Origin: Sinomonas sp. ASV486 | GTDB lineage: Bacteria > Actinomycetota > Actinomycetes > Actinomycetales > Micrococcaceae | DNA: 64,000 nucleotides | NCBI RefSeq assembly: GCF_030908215.1 | Contig: NZ_JAVFJK010000012.1 | Span: 9,524 to 73,523 of the forward strand | Reading direction: 5' to 3' | Shown: positions 16,522-25,707 of the stretch, in pieces | Numbering within the stretch: the first letter of the stretch is position 1 | Layout of the letters: every line of letters begins with the position of its first letter | Notes under the pieces: model-generated | Told to the model about the DNA's origin: nothing | The model's input: only the letters and a program-made list of their open reading frames with translations | The model's database searches: none | Program-made: the position numbers and the translations under genes

Positions 16522-16761
16522 TCAGCCGCGGCCAGCGCCGGAGTAGGGGAGCAGGGCGACCTCGCGGGCGTTCTTGATCGCCTGGGCGATCTTGCGCTGC
16601 TCCTGCACGGTCACGCCGGTCACCCGACGGGCGCGGATCTTGCCGCGGTCCGAGATGAACTTGCGCAGCAGGGCGACGTCCTTGTAGTCGATGACAGTGA
16701 TGTCAGCGGCCTTCAAGGGGTTGGACTTTGGTTTCGGCTTGCGAATTTCAGCCTTGGCCAT
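16522..16761 (-). CDS. rpsR: 30S ribosomal protein S18, cysteine-free form
   Basis: 79 residues with the S18 core [19 protein letters not shown], then [17 protein letters not shown] and a terminal [10 protein letters not shown]. No cysteine is present, so this is the zinc-independent type and not the form with Cys pairs found in many actinobacteria. In the ribosome it pairs with S6, encoded by rpsF in the same operon. Confidence 0.97.
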   Translation of the reverse strand: MAKAEIRKPKPKSNPLKAADITVIDYKDVALLRKFISDRGKIRARRVTGVTVQEQRKIAQAIKNAREVALLPYSGAGRG

Positions 16762-16833
16762 CGTGGAGCTCCTTAGATCTCTGGAGCCCGTGGCTGCGCC
16801 ACGGGATGGTTGATGTTGTGGAAAGGAAGTCGA

Positions 16834-17433
16834 TCAGAACGGGGGCTCGGACTCGTTGCCGTTGCCCCAGCCGCCGCCAGCATTGCTGACGCCCGGGGTC
16901 GCCCACGGGTCGTCCTGCTGCTGGCCGCCGCCCCAGCTGCCGCCGGAGTTGCCGCCGCTCGGGGCCTGGGACCCCTGGCCGCCACTCCAGCCTCCGCCGG
17001 CATTGCCGCCGCCGAAGTTGCCGCCGCCCTGCCCGCCGCCGAAGTTGCCGCCACCCTGACCGCCGGAGCGCTGGGTGCGGTTGACCTTCGCGGACGCGTA
17101 GCGCAGGCTCGGGCCGATCTCGTCGGCCTCAAGCTCGATGACGGTGCGCTTCTCGCCTTCCTTGGTTTCGTACGAACGGCTCTTCAGGCGCCCGGTCACG
17201 ATCACACGCATGCCCTTGGTGAGGGACTCGGCGACGTTCTCGGCAGCCTCGCGCCAGATCGACGCGCGGAGGAACAGGGTTTCCCCGTCCTTCCACTCAT
17301 TCGACTGGCGGTCGAAGGTACGCGGCGTGGAGGCCACGGTGAAGTTGGCGACGGCCGAACCGGACGGCGTGAACCGCAGCTCGGGGTCGTTCGTCAGATT
17401 GCCGATCACCGTAATGGTGGTCTCGCCTGCCAT
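16834..17433 (-). CDS. ssb: Single-stranded DNA-binding protein
   Basis: 199 residues. The OB-fold domain occupies about 1-110 ([20 protein letters not shown], then [18 protein letters not shown]). A long Gly/Gln/Asn-rich linker follows, with GGGNFGGG-type repeats, and the acidic tail ends ESEPPF, the docking site for replication and repair partners. It lies between rpsF and rpsR as usual; the repetitive linker is the likeliest part to vary between strains. Confidence 0.97.
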   Translation of the reverse strand: MAGETTITVIGNLTNDPELRFTPSGSAVANFTVASTPRTFDRQSNEWKDGETLFLRASIWREAAENVAESLTKGMRVIVTGRLKSRSYETKEGEKRTVIELEADEIGPSLRYASAKVNRTQRSGGQGGGNFGGGQGGGNFGGGNAGGGWSGGQGSQAPSGGNSGGSWGGGQQQDDPWATPGVSNAGGGWGNGNESEPPF

Positions 17434-17499
17434 GCTTCCTCCTGGTTCCGTGCGTGCGTACTGAAAATCGTTGTACTGGGTGAGGGATTCACGCCAAGA

Positions 17500-17805
17500 C
17501 TACTTGGCGGAAACCTTCTGGTCCTCGGGGCGGATGATCTTGGTACGCAGGATCGTCTCGTTGAGGGACAGCTGGCGGTCCAGCTCCTGCGCCGTGGCCG
17601 GCTCCGAGGTGAAGTTCACGACGGCGTAGATTGCCTCGTTCTTCTTCTTGATGTCGTAGGACAGGCGACGACGACCCCAGATGTCCACCTTGTCGACGGT
17701 TCCACCGTCGTTGGTGATCACAGAGAGGAACTTGTCCAGCGACTGCTGGACTGAGCGCTCGTCGACCTCGGGGTCGATGAGGACCATCAGTTCGTAAGGA
17801 CGCAT
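17500..17805 (-). CDS. rpsF: 30S ribosomal protein S6
   Basis: 101 residues: [20 protein letters not shown], central [20 protein letters not shown], and the end typical of S6. It is the first gene of the ribosomal/ssb operon. The ATG at 17805 is preceded by AAAGGAGGTGG, a near-perfect ribosome site. That site can pair with an upstream segment of the leader, suggesting translational feedback. Confidence 0.97.
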   Translation of the reverse strand: MRPYELMVLIDPEVDERSVQQSLDKFLSVITNDGGTVDKVDIWGRRRLSYDIKKKNEAIYAVVNFTSEPATAQELDRQLSLNETILRTKIIRPEDQKVSAK

Positions 17806-17808
17806 GTG

Positions 17809-17863
17809 TGAACCCACCTCCTTTGGGCTAAGCGGTTGCGGTCTTTCCGCAACAGGAGGTTCA
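17809..17863 (-). promoter_or_regulatory. rpsF leader RNA that can sequester its ribosome site
   Basis: On the transcript, GTTGCGG and CCGCAAC (17853-17835) form a stable hairpin. Flanking it, TGAACCTCC (17863-17855) can pair with the GGAG and GTTCA parts of the segment covering the Shine-Dalgarno sequence (17821-17809). The S6:S18 complex is known to bind rpsF leader RNAs in many bacteria, and this fits that control, although I could not match every conserved base. Upstream to 18159, AGACT-gcaca-AGTCT near 17913-17927 contains a TAGACT-like -10 candidate; nothing else was recognised. Confidence 0.5.
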
Positions 17864-18159
17864 TGTGCGTGTCCACGCGCAGCATCACCCGAGAAAAAGG
17901 TGGAAGCTGGCGCACAGACTGCACAAGTCTACCGGATCCAGCGCGTCCGCTTGACCCGGAACCATCCCTCGACCAACGCTATCGGCGACCACACGACGTC
18001 ATACGAGCCGGACGCCGTATGTGGACGACACGCCCGAGCGGTCAGCTGTGGAAGACGGCCCACGCTCGGAATGTACACATACGGCTGCGTGATCCATGCG
18101 GGAAGCTGCAACAGCCCGTAGGCTTAATGCACCGTCAGCGACCGGCAGGAGATGAGCAC

Positions 18160-18414
18160 ATGGCGCAGAGCCCGGCAGCGCGCTCCCCAGAAGAAGCGGC
18201 GCATGAGGCCGTCATGAACGGGGTCTCCAACGTGCTTCTCAACATCGAGCATGCCATCACTCTGGCCAAGAAGGCCCGCGCACAGGCGGCCAAGTCGGAT
18301 GAGGAACGCAACGCGATGCTGGCACTTGACGATGCGATCACGGCGCTGCAGGCGACCCGGAAACGGCTCATGCAGGACGCCTACTACCGGCAGGCTGAAC
18401 TCCGGCTCCTCTGA
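18160..18414 (+). CDS. Small helical protein of unknown function
   Basis: 84 residues, mostly charged and helical: SNVLLNIEHAITLAKKARAQ, then an Asp/Ala-rich helix and TRKRLMQDAYYRQAELRLL. Two long amphipathic helices suggest a coiled-coil hairpin. No known domain was recognised. AGGAG stands 8 nt before the ATG. It is 73 bp upstream of the restriction-modification gene on the same strand, but nothing links the two functionally. Confidence 0.65.
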   Translation: MAQSPAARSPEEAAHEAVMNGVSNVLLNIEHAITLAKKARAQAAKSDEERNAMLALDDAITALQATRKRLMQDAYYRQAELRLL

Positions 18415-18487
18415 GCGGAGTGCAACGGAGAATGTCGCAGCACCCGCATAAGCTGGCAGGACTAGCCAGATCGAGAGTGTGGGGGCC

Positions 18488-21229
18488 ATGCGAAGCGGCG
18501 AAGAAATCCGAGCGGCGCTAGTCAAGTTCGCGACGAAGTGGGGCGGCTATACCGGCAGCGAGAAGGCTGAGGCCCAAACCTTCCTGAACGACCTCTTCGC
18601 CGCCTACGGCACTGACCGTCTGGAAGTTGGAGGGCGGTTCGAGGACTTCAAGTCCTCAGCGGGTTTCATGGACCTTCATTGGCCCGGAAATCTCATCGTC
18701 GAGATGAAGGCGCCCGGAATTGCGGTCGCCTCTGCACGCGACCAAGTCGAGCGCTATTGGAAAGAGTCCGCGGACGACGACGCTGACGTTCCGGCCGCCC
18801 GCTGGGTCCTCATCTGCAACTTCGGCAGCTTCGAACTCTGGGAGCCGGGGCGCTTCCCCACCAAACCGCGGTACTCATTCCCGCTGACCGAACTCCCCGA
18901 TCGATACGACGCACTGTTGTTCCTCGCCGATGCTGCCGTTGAGCCTGTCTTCATCGAACATCACCGCCACCTCAGCCGCGAAGCCGCGAAGCTCGTCGCG
19001 GATCTGTATCACTCACTTCTCGACCGCGCGGCAGCACCGGTCAATGAGATCCAGCGCTTCGTGCTTCAGGCGGTCTGGTGCCTGTACGCCGAGGACCTGC
19101 TCATGCTCGAGGACTACCCGATGCAGAACCTCGTGGCCCGGCTGCGCGCGCATCCCGAGCTGAATCCCGCGGCCGAGTTCCAGTTCTTCTTCACGGTGCT
19201 GAACCAGAAAGGAAACCACAACCGGACCGGCCACTACGCGGGGACGCACTATGTCAATGGTGACTTGTTCAGCTCCGTCTTTGGCGTTGCTCTCGATCAG
19301 GACGAACTCAAGCTCCTCGCTTCGGCGGCCGAATTCGACTGGCGCCAAGTCGACCCGACCATCTTCGGGTCTCTCCTCGAGGGTGTTCTCGGACCGGAGC
19401 GTCGGTCGGCGCTCGGCGCTCATTACACGCACGAGGCCGACATCATGAAGGTAGTTACGCCGACCATCATTCGGCCGTGGCGCGAGAAGATCGACGCCAT
19501 CGCGTCACCCCAAGCCGGTGTCGACCTCCTCGACGAACTCTGCGCCTTCAAGATCCTCGACCCCGCATGTGGGTGCGGCAACTTCCTCTATGTCGCGTAC
19601 CGAGAGATGCGCGCGCTCGAGTCTGAACTCAAGACGAAGATTAAGCAGGTCGCGCACGAAAAGGGCCTTCCAGTTCCGGCGGGAGATCTGCCCTTCTACC
19701 CCCTCCACAACCTCTACGGACTCGAGATCGAACCCGTTGCCGTGCTGATCTCGCGTCTAACCCTCTGGATGGGGCAGCGGCAGATGATTGACCGCTTCGG
19801 CCTCGCCGAGGACCCCCTTCCCCTCGTCGACATGTCCTCGATCAAGCACGCAGACTCGCTTCAGACCCAGTGGCCCAAGGTCGACGCGATCATCGGCAAT
19901 CCACCGTTCCTCGGCTCGCAGTTTATTCGGGGACGTCTTGGAGACGACTACGCTGAGTGGCTCGCGAAGCGTTTCAAAGTGGGAATCAAGGATCTCGTAA
20001 CTTATTGGTTCCGTATTGCGCAGGACCAACTGAAGCCTGGACAACGAGCAGGTCTCGTTGGGACGAACTCCGTATCCCAGAACCGTGCGCGGTCCGCTTC
20101 CCTCGACTACATCGTGAGCACCGGCGGTGTCATTACGGACGCGGTCAGCAGCCAGAAATGGCCCGGTGAGGCGAAGGTCCACGTCAGCATCGTGAACTGG
20201 ATCAAGAAGCCAGCCGATACGGTCAAGGAGTTCTCCTTGGACGGCTTCGAAGTACCCGCGATCAGCGCATCGCTGACCCCACTCGACCCTCACTCCTGGA
20301 TACCTGCCGTTCTCAGAGCGAACAAGGGCCGCTGCTTTCAGGGACCCATTCCTGTGGGCGCGGGATTCATCCTCTCCGACGACGAGGCGCGTCGGCTCCT
20401 GGACGAGAATCCGAGGTATGCCGATGTTGTGAGGCCCTACCTGAACGGGGAGGACATCACCGAACGTCCAGACCAGACTCCGTCGCGTTGGACGATCGAC
20501 TTCGGGCTGCGTGCTCTCGAGGAGGCACGGCAGTATCCGGCCGCGCTAGACATTGTCAGAAATCGGGTGCGCCCGATCCGCGAAACGAACAATCGTAAGG
20601 TTTACCGGGACATCTGGTGGCTCTTCGGCGAGAACCGCCCCGGAATGCGTCGTTCACTCGGAAACCTAAATCGATTCGTCGCTGGTGGAGCCCAAGGAAA
20701 ACGCCTATTTGTCGCCTTCCAAGATTCATCGACTTGCCCGAGCAACCTCACCAACGTGTTCACCTTCGATGATGACTATTCAATGGGCATCCTGCTCTCC
20801 AAAGCGCACGAGATGTGGGCCTGGCACCAGTCATCGACACTCAAGGGAGATCTCCGCTACACGCCGACAACAGTGTTCGCGACCTTCCCTTGGCCCGATC
20901 CGGTGACCCCCGAGCAACGAGAGAAGGTCGCGGAACTCAGCCGCGCCGTCGTCGGCCGTCGCGAGGCGATCTGCCTCCGCGAGAACTTCGGGCTCACCAA
21001 GTTGTACAACCTCGTGGACGACGGCGCCTACGCCGACCTCAAGAAGCTGCACCGCCAACTCGACGAAACCGTTGCCGAATGCTACGGCTGGCCGAGGTCG
21101 GCAGCCCAAGACTCGGACGAGATCGTGCGCCGCCTCACGGATCTCAACAAGGAGATCTCCAACGGGACACGCCAGTACTCCCCGTTCCCACCGCGCACCA
21201 AGGCTGAGGTGCAAGGATCGGCCACATGA
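18488..21229 (+). CDS. MmeI-like type IIL restriction-modification enzyme
   Basis: About 913 residues from the ATG at 18488; GTG at 18479 is an alternative. The N-terminal nuclease motif D62-x9-E72-x-K74 matches the MmeI family. A helical spacer leads to the methyltransferase domain with SAM motif DPACGCGNFLY (about 358) and catalytic NPPF (about 471), so it should be an N6-adenine methylase. The C-terminal third is the target-recognition region. Such enzymes cut about two helical turns from their site and methylate one strand, needing no separate methylase. It overlaps a membrane-protein gene. Confidence 0.87.
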   Translation: MRSGEEIRAALVKFATKWGGYTGSEKAEAQTFLNDLFAAYGTDRLEVGGRFEDFKSSAGFMDLHWPGNLIVEMKAPGIAVASARDQVERYWKESADDDADVPAARWVLICNFGSFELWEPGRFPTKPRYSFPLTELPDRYDALLFLADAAVEPVFIEHHRHLSREAAKLVADLYHSLLDRAAAPVNEIQRFVLQAVWCLYAEDLLMLEDYPMQNLVARLRAHPELNPAAEFQFFFTVLNQKGNHNRTGHYAGTHYVNGDLFSSVFGVALDQDELKLLASAAEFDWRQVDPTIFGSLLEGVLGPERRSALGAHYTHEADIMKVVTPTIIRPWREKIDAIASPQAGVDLLDELCAFKILDPACGCGNFLYVAYREMRALESELKTKIKQVAHEKGLPVPAGDLPFYPLHNLYGLEIEPVAVLISRLTLWMGQRQMIDRFGLAEDPLPLVDMSSIKHADSLQTQWPKVDAIIGNPPFLGSQFIRGRLGDDYAEWLAKRFKVGIKDLVTYWFRIAQDQLKPGQRAGLVGTNSVSQNRARSASLDYIVSTGGVITDAVSSQKWPGEAKVHVSIVNWIKKPADTVKEFSLDGFEVPAISASLTPLDPHSWIPAVLRANKGRCFQGPIPVGAGFILSDDEARRLLDENPRYADVVRPYLNGEDITERPDQTPSRWTIDFGLRALEEARQYPAALDIVRNRVRPIRETNNRKVYRDIWWLFGENRPGMRRSLGNLNRFVAGGAQGKRLFVAFQDSSTCPSNLTNVFTFDDDYSMGILLSKAHEMWAWHQSSTLKGDLRYTPTTVFATFPWPDPVTPEQREKVAELSRAVVGRREAICLRENFGLTKLYNLVDDGAYADLKKLHRQLDETVAECYGWPRSAAQDSDEIVRRLTDLNKEISNGTRQYSPFPPRTKAEVQGSAT

Positions 21230-21894
21230 GCCCTGACACAGAGCGGCCGCTAACCCGTCGCGCCCAGACTGCCCGCCTTCGCCTCTGGATGATGCTCGCC
21301 GTCGGGGTCGTCGTCACAGTCATCACGGGGACCCTCAGCTCCTGGTGGCACGCGCCCGCCGCCGGCTGGGGGGCGGCCGCGCTCGTGTACGACATCTGGG
21401 TCTGGATCCGCATCGCCCCCATGAACGCGGAGCAGACCCGCCTCCATGCGCGCGAGGAGGACCCACGCCGCAGCACGCGCGACTTCCTCATCCTCTGCGC
21501 GAACGCGGCGGCGATCGTGGCCGTTGTCATCGTGATGGTGTCGGGCAACAAGGCCGACAACGGCCTGGCCAAGGTGGCGCTGGCCCTGCTGGCCTTGCTC
21601 GTGGTCGCTGCCTCGTGGCTCATGCTCCATACGATCTTCACCCTCAGGTACACCGAGCTGTACTACACGGCGACCCCTGAGGGCGGAATCGACTTCAACC
21701 AGGCTGAACCTCCCCAGTACACGGACATCGCCTACATGACCTTCAGCCTCGGCATGACCTATCAGGTCTCCGACACCTCGATCAAGAACCACGCCATCCG
21801 AGCGGAGGCACTCAAGCACAGCCTCCTGGCCTACGTGTTCGCGACCCTCATCCTCGCGGCGACCATCAACCTCGTGATCGGCCTCGCGAGCTGA
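21226..21894 (+). CDS. DUF1345 family membrane protein
   Basis: 222 residues with about five hydrophobic helices: LWMMLAVGVVVTVITG, a WGAAALVYDIWVW segment, one near 85-100, one near 115-135, and the C-terminal AYVFATLILAATINLVIGLA. The conserved YTDIAYMTFSLGMTYQVSDT identifies DUF1345, whose function is unknown. The ATG overlaps the upstream restriction gene by 4 nt, so it may be co-translated. That could be chance or an accessory role in the defence unit. It overlaps the convergent TetR gene by 29 bp. Confidence 0.82.
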   Translation: MSPDTERPLTRRAQTARLRLWMMLAVGVVVTVITGTLSSWWHAPAAGWGAAALVYDIWVWIRIAPMNAEQTRLHAREEDPRRSTRDFLILCANAAAIVAVVIVMVSGNKADNGLAKVALALLALLVVAASWLMLHTIFTLRYTELYYTATPEGGIDFNQAEPPQYTDIAYMTFSLGMTYQVSDTSIKNHAIRAEALKHSLLAYVFATLILAATINLVIGLAS

Positions 21895-22519
21895 GCAGTT
21901 CCCACGTCAGGACGCCGTCGAGCCACGCGGTAAACCGATCGAGGTCCCACCCCGCGTCGCGGACGAGCGCGTTGAAGGGTCCCGCTCCCCCGTACATGAG
22001 CACGAGCTCGAGGGCGTCCTCCCGTGCGAGGCCCGGCCGGAGGCCGAAGCGCTCATCGAGGAACGCAATGATCTCGGCGTAGCCCTCGCGCCGGAGCCGC
22101 TCGTTGTAATCGCGGACCGCTCGGGCCTCGGGCTCATGCCGAGCCTCCCGCGCCACCTCCTCAATGCCGGCAGCCCGGGCCTGGATCTGGGCGTTGCCGA
22201 GCGCGAAATGGCCGAGCAGCTCCTCGCCGCTTCGGGCAGTCATGACCGCCGCGTAGAAGGGCTGCTCCTGGGGTGGGCGCGGCTCATCATCCCCGAGCAC
22301 GGCACGCGTGTAGCAGGCCTGGAGCAGCTCGGGCTTGGTGTGGAAGACGAAGTAGACAGTCTGGACGGCATACCCCGCCTCCCGCGCGATGTCCGCCATC
22401 CGCGTGCCCGCGTAGCCCCGCTCAGTGAAGAGCTTCGCCGCCGCCACGACGATGGCGTGACGGGTCTGTGCCGACTTCTCGCGGCGGGCCGACGACCCGG
22501 AACTCGCGTGCTCCGGCAT
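21866..22519 (-). CDS. TetR family transcriptional regulator
   Basis: 217 residues. The TetR domain spans about 15-65: IVVAAAKLFTERGYAGTRMA, then IAREAGYAVQTVYFVFHTK. The ligand domain is of unknown specificity. The ATG at 22519 has GAGGAGGTG upstream. It is divergent from a small ABM-like gene, with a perfect dyad operator between them, so autoregulation and control of that gene are likely. Confidence 0.88.
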   Translation of the reverse strand: MPEHASSGSSARREKSAQTRHAIVVAAAKLFTERGYAGTRMADIAREAGYAVQTVYFVFHTKPELLQACYTRAVLGDDEPRPPQEQPFYAAVMTARSGEELLGHFALGNAQIQARAAGIEEVAREARHEPEARAVRDYNERLRREGYAEIIAFLDERFGLRPGLAREDALELVLMYGGAGPFNALVRDAGWDLDRFTAWLDGVLTWELLSSRGRSRG

Positions 22520-22562
22520 CTTGACGCACCTCCTCTGCAGACGCACACTGAGTGATGTAAGT

Positions 22563-22583
22563 CACTAGAGTATACCTCTAGTG
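22563..22583. promoter_or_regulatory. Perfect palindromic TetR-type operator
   Basis: CACTAGAG and CTCTAGTG flank TATAC, giving perfect 8-bp arms in the TetR/ABM-like divergent region. A weaker dyad, AGTGA, 6 nt, TCACT, partly overlaps it on the left. The central TATAC could be part of a -10 element. Confidence 0.65.
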
Positions 22584-22619
22584 AACGTCCCCAGCAGGTT
22601 CTTCCAGAAGGTGAGTCCC

Positions 22620-22895
22620 ATGCCAGTCGCCATGGTTTCCTACGCCAATTCCCGGGCCGAATACGACTCAGTCCCCGGAGTCCTCGACCCCAAGCCCGAC
22701 GGCCTCCTCGTCCACGCCGCGAGCGAACTGCCGGACGGCCGCATCCAGATCGTCGACGTATGGGAGAGCCAGGCGGCTTCCCAGAAGTTCGCCGAGACCA
22801 CGCTGTTCCCCGCCTTCCAGAGCGCGGGCGTGCTCGAGCAGATGATGTCCGGCGAGCAGCCCGTGGCCTACGAGGCCTTCGACTTCGTCCAGTAG
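22620..22895 (+). CDS. Small ABM-like (ferredoxin-like fold) protein
   Basis: 91 residues. The pattern GLLVHAASELPDGRIQIVDV, WESQAASQKFAETTLFPAF and a C-terminal strand ending YEAFDFVQ resembles dimeric alpha-beta barrel (ABM) proteins that act as small monooxygenases or stress proteins. No catalytic residues could be assigned. AAGGTGAG precedes the ATG. It is probably the main target of the divergent TetR regulator. Confidence 0.65.
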   Translation: MPVAMVSYANSRAEYDSVPGVLDPKPDGLLVHAASELPDGRIQIVDVWESQAASQKFAETTLFPAFQSAGVLEQMMSGEQPVAYEAFDFVQ

Positions 22896-22912
22896 GCCGC
22901 GGCCCCAGACCG

Positions 22913-22960
22913 GCGGTTCTTCCGGGGAGGAATCCCCAGCATCAGCCCCGGAAGAACCGC
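22913..22960. terminator. Convergent terminator overlapping the end of apeB
   Basis: GCGGTTCTTCCGGGG (22913-22927) pairs perfectly with CCCCGGAAGAACCGC (22946-22960). The right arm is coding sequence for the last residues of the aminopeptidase (FFRG) next to its stop at 22942-22944. It would end transcription from both sides. Confidence 0.75.
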
Positions 22961-24288
22961 TCCGCGACGCGCGAGAGGCGCCACGGGTCCTGCACCCCGA
23001 CGAGCTCGCGCGCAGAGTGCATCGACAGCAGCGGCACGCCGACGTCCACGGTCCGGATCCCGAGCCGCGTCGCCGTGAGCGGGCCGATCGTCGAGCCGCA
23101 CGGCACGTCGTTGTTCGAGACGAACTCCTGGTATGGCACCTCGGCCTCGGCGCACAGCCGCGCCCACAGCGCCGCCCCCGTTGCGTCCGTCGCGTAGCGC
23201 TGGTTCGCGTTGATCTTCAGGAGCGGGCCGCCGTTGAGCAGCGGGTGGTTGGCCGGATCATGGCGCTCGGCGTAGTTGGGGTGCACGGCGTGGCCGGCAT
23301 CGGCGGAGACGTGCCACGAGGCGGCGAAAGCCCGACGGCGCTCGCTCGCCGAGGCGTCGAGGCCATCCGCGATGCGGGCCAGCACGTCCTCGAGGAACGG
23401 GCCCGAGGCGCCCGAACGGGAGGCCGAGCCGACCTCCTCGTGGTCGAACGCGGCAAGCACCGGAATCGGATCGGTGGAACGGGATGTCGACTCCGCCCCT
23501 CCGCCGTGGCCCCGCTCCGCTCCACTCGACGAACGCCCCTCGACCACCGGATTCGTGTATTGCCCGATGAGCGCCACGAGGCCCGCGTGGACCGAGGACA
23601 GGTTGTCGAGCCGGCCCGAGGCGAAGAACTCCCCGTTCGCCCCGAAGATCGCCGGCTCCTGCGTGTCGGCCACGACGACGTCATACCCGCCGACCCGCGC
23701 CGGGTCGAGCCCCGCGGCCTCGGCCAGGACCGCGACCAGATCCGCTCCGGAGGGATCGCCGAGGCCCCAGACCGGGTTCATGTGCTGCTGCTTGCCCAGC
23801 ACGAGGCCCTCGTTGACCGCACGGTCGAGGTGGATGGCGAGCTGCGGGAACCGCAGGAGCGGGCCGGACGCGGCGAGGTGCTGCGCGCCGTCGTGCGTCA
23901 CGAGACGACCGGCGAGGCGCAGCTCGCGGTCCAGCCACGAGTTCAGCAGCGGGCCGCCGTACACCTCAACGCCAGCCTGGAGCCAGCCGAAGCGACCGGT
24001 AGTGGGCTTGGGCTTGAGCTTGAAGGAGGGCGAGTCGGTGTGTGCGCCGAGGATGCGGAAGGGCGTGGTCGGGCCGGCGCCGTCGGGCAGCGTCCACGCG
24101 ATGAGCGCGCCGTCGCGGACCACCGCATAGCCGCCGGGAGCGCTCGGCCAGCCGTCGGCCTCGTCGAGGATCTGGAACCCCGCCTCGGCGAGCCGGCGCG
24201 CGCCCTCCGCAACGGCGTGGAAACTCGACGGCGAGGCCATGACGAAGCGGCCGAGGTCGAGGGCGTGCAGATGCGCGGCGGTAGGCAT
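22942..24288 (-). CDS. apeB: M18 family aminopeptidase
   Basis: 448 residues. Zinc ligands appear in GAHTDSPSFK (H83, D85), FDHEEVGS and VPLLSMHSARELVG; NDVPCGSTIGP is a typical family block. The enzyme removes N-terminal, often acidic, residues from peptides. A Gly/Ser/Glu/His-rich loop (SSSGAERGHGGGAESTSRS, about residues 250-270) looks like an added low-complexity insertion. There is no Shine-Dalgarno sequence, but TAGACT stands 6 nt before the ATG, indicating a leaderless message. Confidence 0.92.
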   Translation of the reverse strand: MPTAAHLHALDLGRFVMASPSSFHAVAEGARRLAEAGFQILDEADGWPSAPGGYAVVRDGALIAWTLPDGAGPTTPFRILGAHTDSPSFKLKPKPTTGRFGWLQAGVEVYGGPLLNSWLDRELRLAGRLVTHDGAQHLAASGPLLRFPQLAIHLDRAVNEGLVLGKQQHMNPVWGLGDPSGADLVAVLAEAAGLDPARVGGYDVVVADTQEPAIFGANGEFFASGRLDNLSSVHAGLVALIGQYTNPVVEGRSSSGAERGHGGGAESTSRSTDPIPVLAAFDHEEVGSASRSGASGPFLEDVLARIADGLDASASERRRAFAASWHVSADAGHAVHPNYAERHDPANHPLLNGGPLLKINANQRYATDATGAALWARLCAEAEVPYQEFVSNNDVPCGSTIGPLTATRLGIRTVDVGVPLLSMHSARELVGVQDPWRLSRVAERFFRG

Positions 24289-24347
24289 GGCCCGAGTCTA
24301 GCCAGCGGGCAAGCGGCGATGACCGCTGAAGGCTTCGGGAGGCCGCG

Positions 24348-25691
24348 TCAGCGGGCGGGCGGCTCTGGTCTGCCCAGCATCCCCGCGAGACCCTCGACTG
24401 GCCTCCACACGAACTGTTTCCCGGCCTTCGAGCGCACCATGTACCCGAGCCGGACCAGCTGGGCGAGGTCTTGGCGTGCGGTTTCCCCTGAAACGCCGTA
24501 GTGGCCGGCGTACGCCCTGGCGGTGACCGTCTCGGAGTCTCGCACAGCATCCTCGATGGTCTGGAGCTGACGCTGGTTGAGCTCATGGGCATGCTCACGC
24601 AGGGCTGAGCGTGCCGATCGGAGCTCGCGCCCCTTGGCATCGAGGTAGTTGTTGAGCTCGCGGATGGCCCGCAGGATGACGTCGACCTGGAAGTGCACGA
24701 AGTAGGTGAGGTCACCGTCGTCGTCCTCGGTGTGGCGATAGGCGAGGCTGTAGCGCGACGGTGCCTTGCGCAGGATCTTCGAGATCGCCACGTACTGGCT
24801 CAGCCAGTAGCCCTCGTGGAGCATGCTCCAGTAGAACAGCGCTCGGGCCGTGCGTCCGTTGCCGTCGGCAAAGTAGTGGTCGTAACCGACCATGAAATGC
24901 ACGACGACGGCCCTCACCACTGGGGGCAGGTACACGTCCGGCTCGAGCGTCCCGTTGGCGAAGTCACATACGCGTTGAAGGCGCTCGGGCAGCTGTTCGG
25001 CGGGCGGCGGGGTGTGCACCTTCAGGTCGTTGTCCCAGACCGCGACCCGCTCGACGTCCGGGGTCTCGAGCCGGCCCGCGTCGTCGGGGTCTTCGAGCGT
25101 CCCATCGGTAAGGATGCGATGAAGCTCCAGGACGAGATCCGGTGTGAGCGGCTGTTCCGCGACGTCCCGGATGCGCTGCATCGCCGCATAGTTGTTGACG
25201 ATCATGAGCTCGGACTTCGTGGCCGGTTCGCGACCCGAATCCAGCATCTCGCGGGCCACTCGTCGCGACGTCGAGGCGCCCTCAAGCTGCGATGAGGTAA
25301 TGGCCTCCTCGACGAGCGAGCGCACGATGAACTGGTTCCGGTCAGAGGGCCCCAGGACGTCCTCGGGCAGGCCCAGCCGCCCCCCCGTCTCGCGAGCGAT
25401 CTGTTCAGAGGCCTTGAGGGTCCGGTCCGTGAGGACCAGGCCGAACGGTCTCCCGTCCGCCTGTAGCAATCCGAGGTCACGGCGGCGTGCGCGGCGGGAT
25501 AGCACGAGGGCGGCCCACCACAGCTCGTGGTCAGCATCGCTGCCCAGGAACGACGGGACGGTGCGGTATCGCAGCTCGTCCCACGGAAGGTACGCCGAAT
25601 CATCGAGTTCCGGACTGAACAAGGCGCTGACGTGGTTCATGGCACGTTCCATATACGTGTCCGGATGAGGCGGACGCATCGGCAGCTTCAC
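24348..25691 (-). CDS. Fic family protein with C-terminal winged-helix domain
   Basis: About 447 residues. The Fic motif HYFADGNGRTAR (about 270) varies from HPFxxGNGR by having Tyr for Pro. SSQLEG (about 130) matches the inhibitory [S/T]xxxE[G/N] motif, here before the Fic core, a class II arrangement. Residues about 375-430 (LQTIEDAVRDSETVTARAYA, then a turn and LVRLGYMVRSKAGKQFVWRP) form a winged helix. Fic proteins mostly transfer AMP to protein targets. GTG at 25691 has GGGAG 5 nt upstream. Repeated CTCCAAGT sites upstream suggest autoregulation. Confidence 0.88.
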   Translation of the reverse strand: MKLPMRPPHPDTYMERAMNHVSALFSPELDDSAYLPWDELRYRTVPSFLGSDADHELWWAALVLSRRARRRDLGLLQADGRPFGLVLTDRTLKASEQIARETGGRLGLPEDVLGPSDRNQFIVRSLVEEAITSSQLEGASTSRRVAREMLDSGREPATKSELMIVNNYAAMQRIRDVAEQPLTPDLVLELHRILTDGTLEDPDDAGRLETPDVERVAVWDNDLKVHTPPPAEQLPERLQRVCDFANGTLEPDVYLPPVVRAVVVHFMVGYDHYFADGNGRTARALFYWSMLHEGYWLSQYVAISKILRKAPSRYSLAYRHTEDDDGDLTYFVHFQVDVILRAIRELNNYLDAKGRELRSARSALREHAHELNQRQLQTIEDAVRDSETVTARAYAGHYGVSGETARQDLAQLVRLGYMVRSKAGKQFVWRPVEGLAGMLGRPEPPAR

Positions 25692-25707
25692 GCAATCTCC
25701 CACTTTG

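Noticed and set aside
18488-21894. BREX or DISARM defence system
   Set aside because: The methylase carries its own nuclease motif, and no helicase, PglZ, BrxC or DrmA/B-like gene is present.
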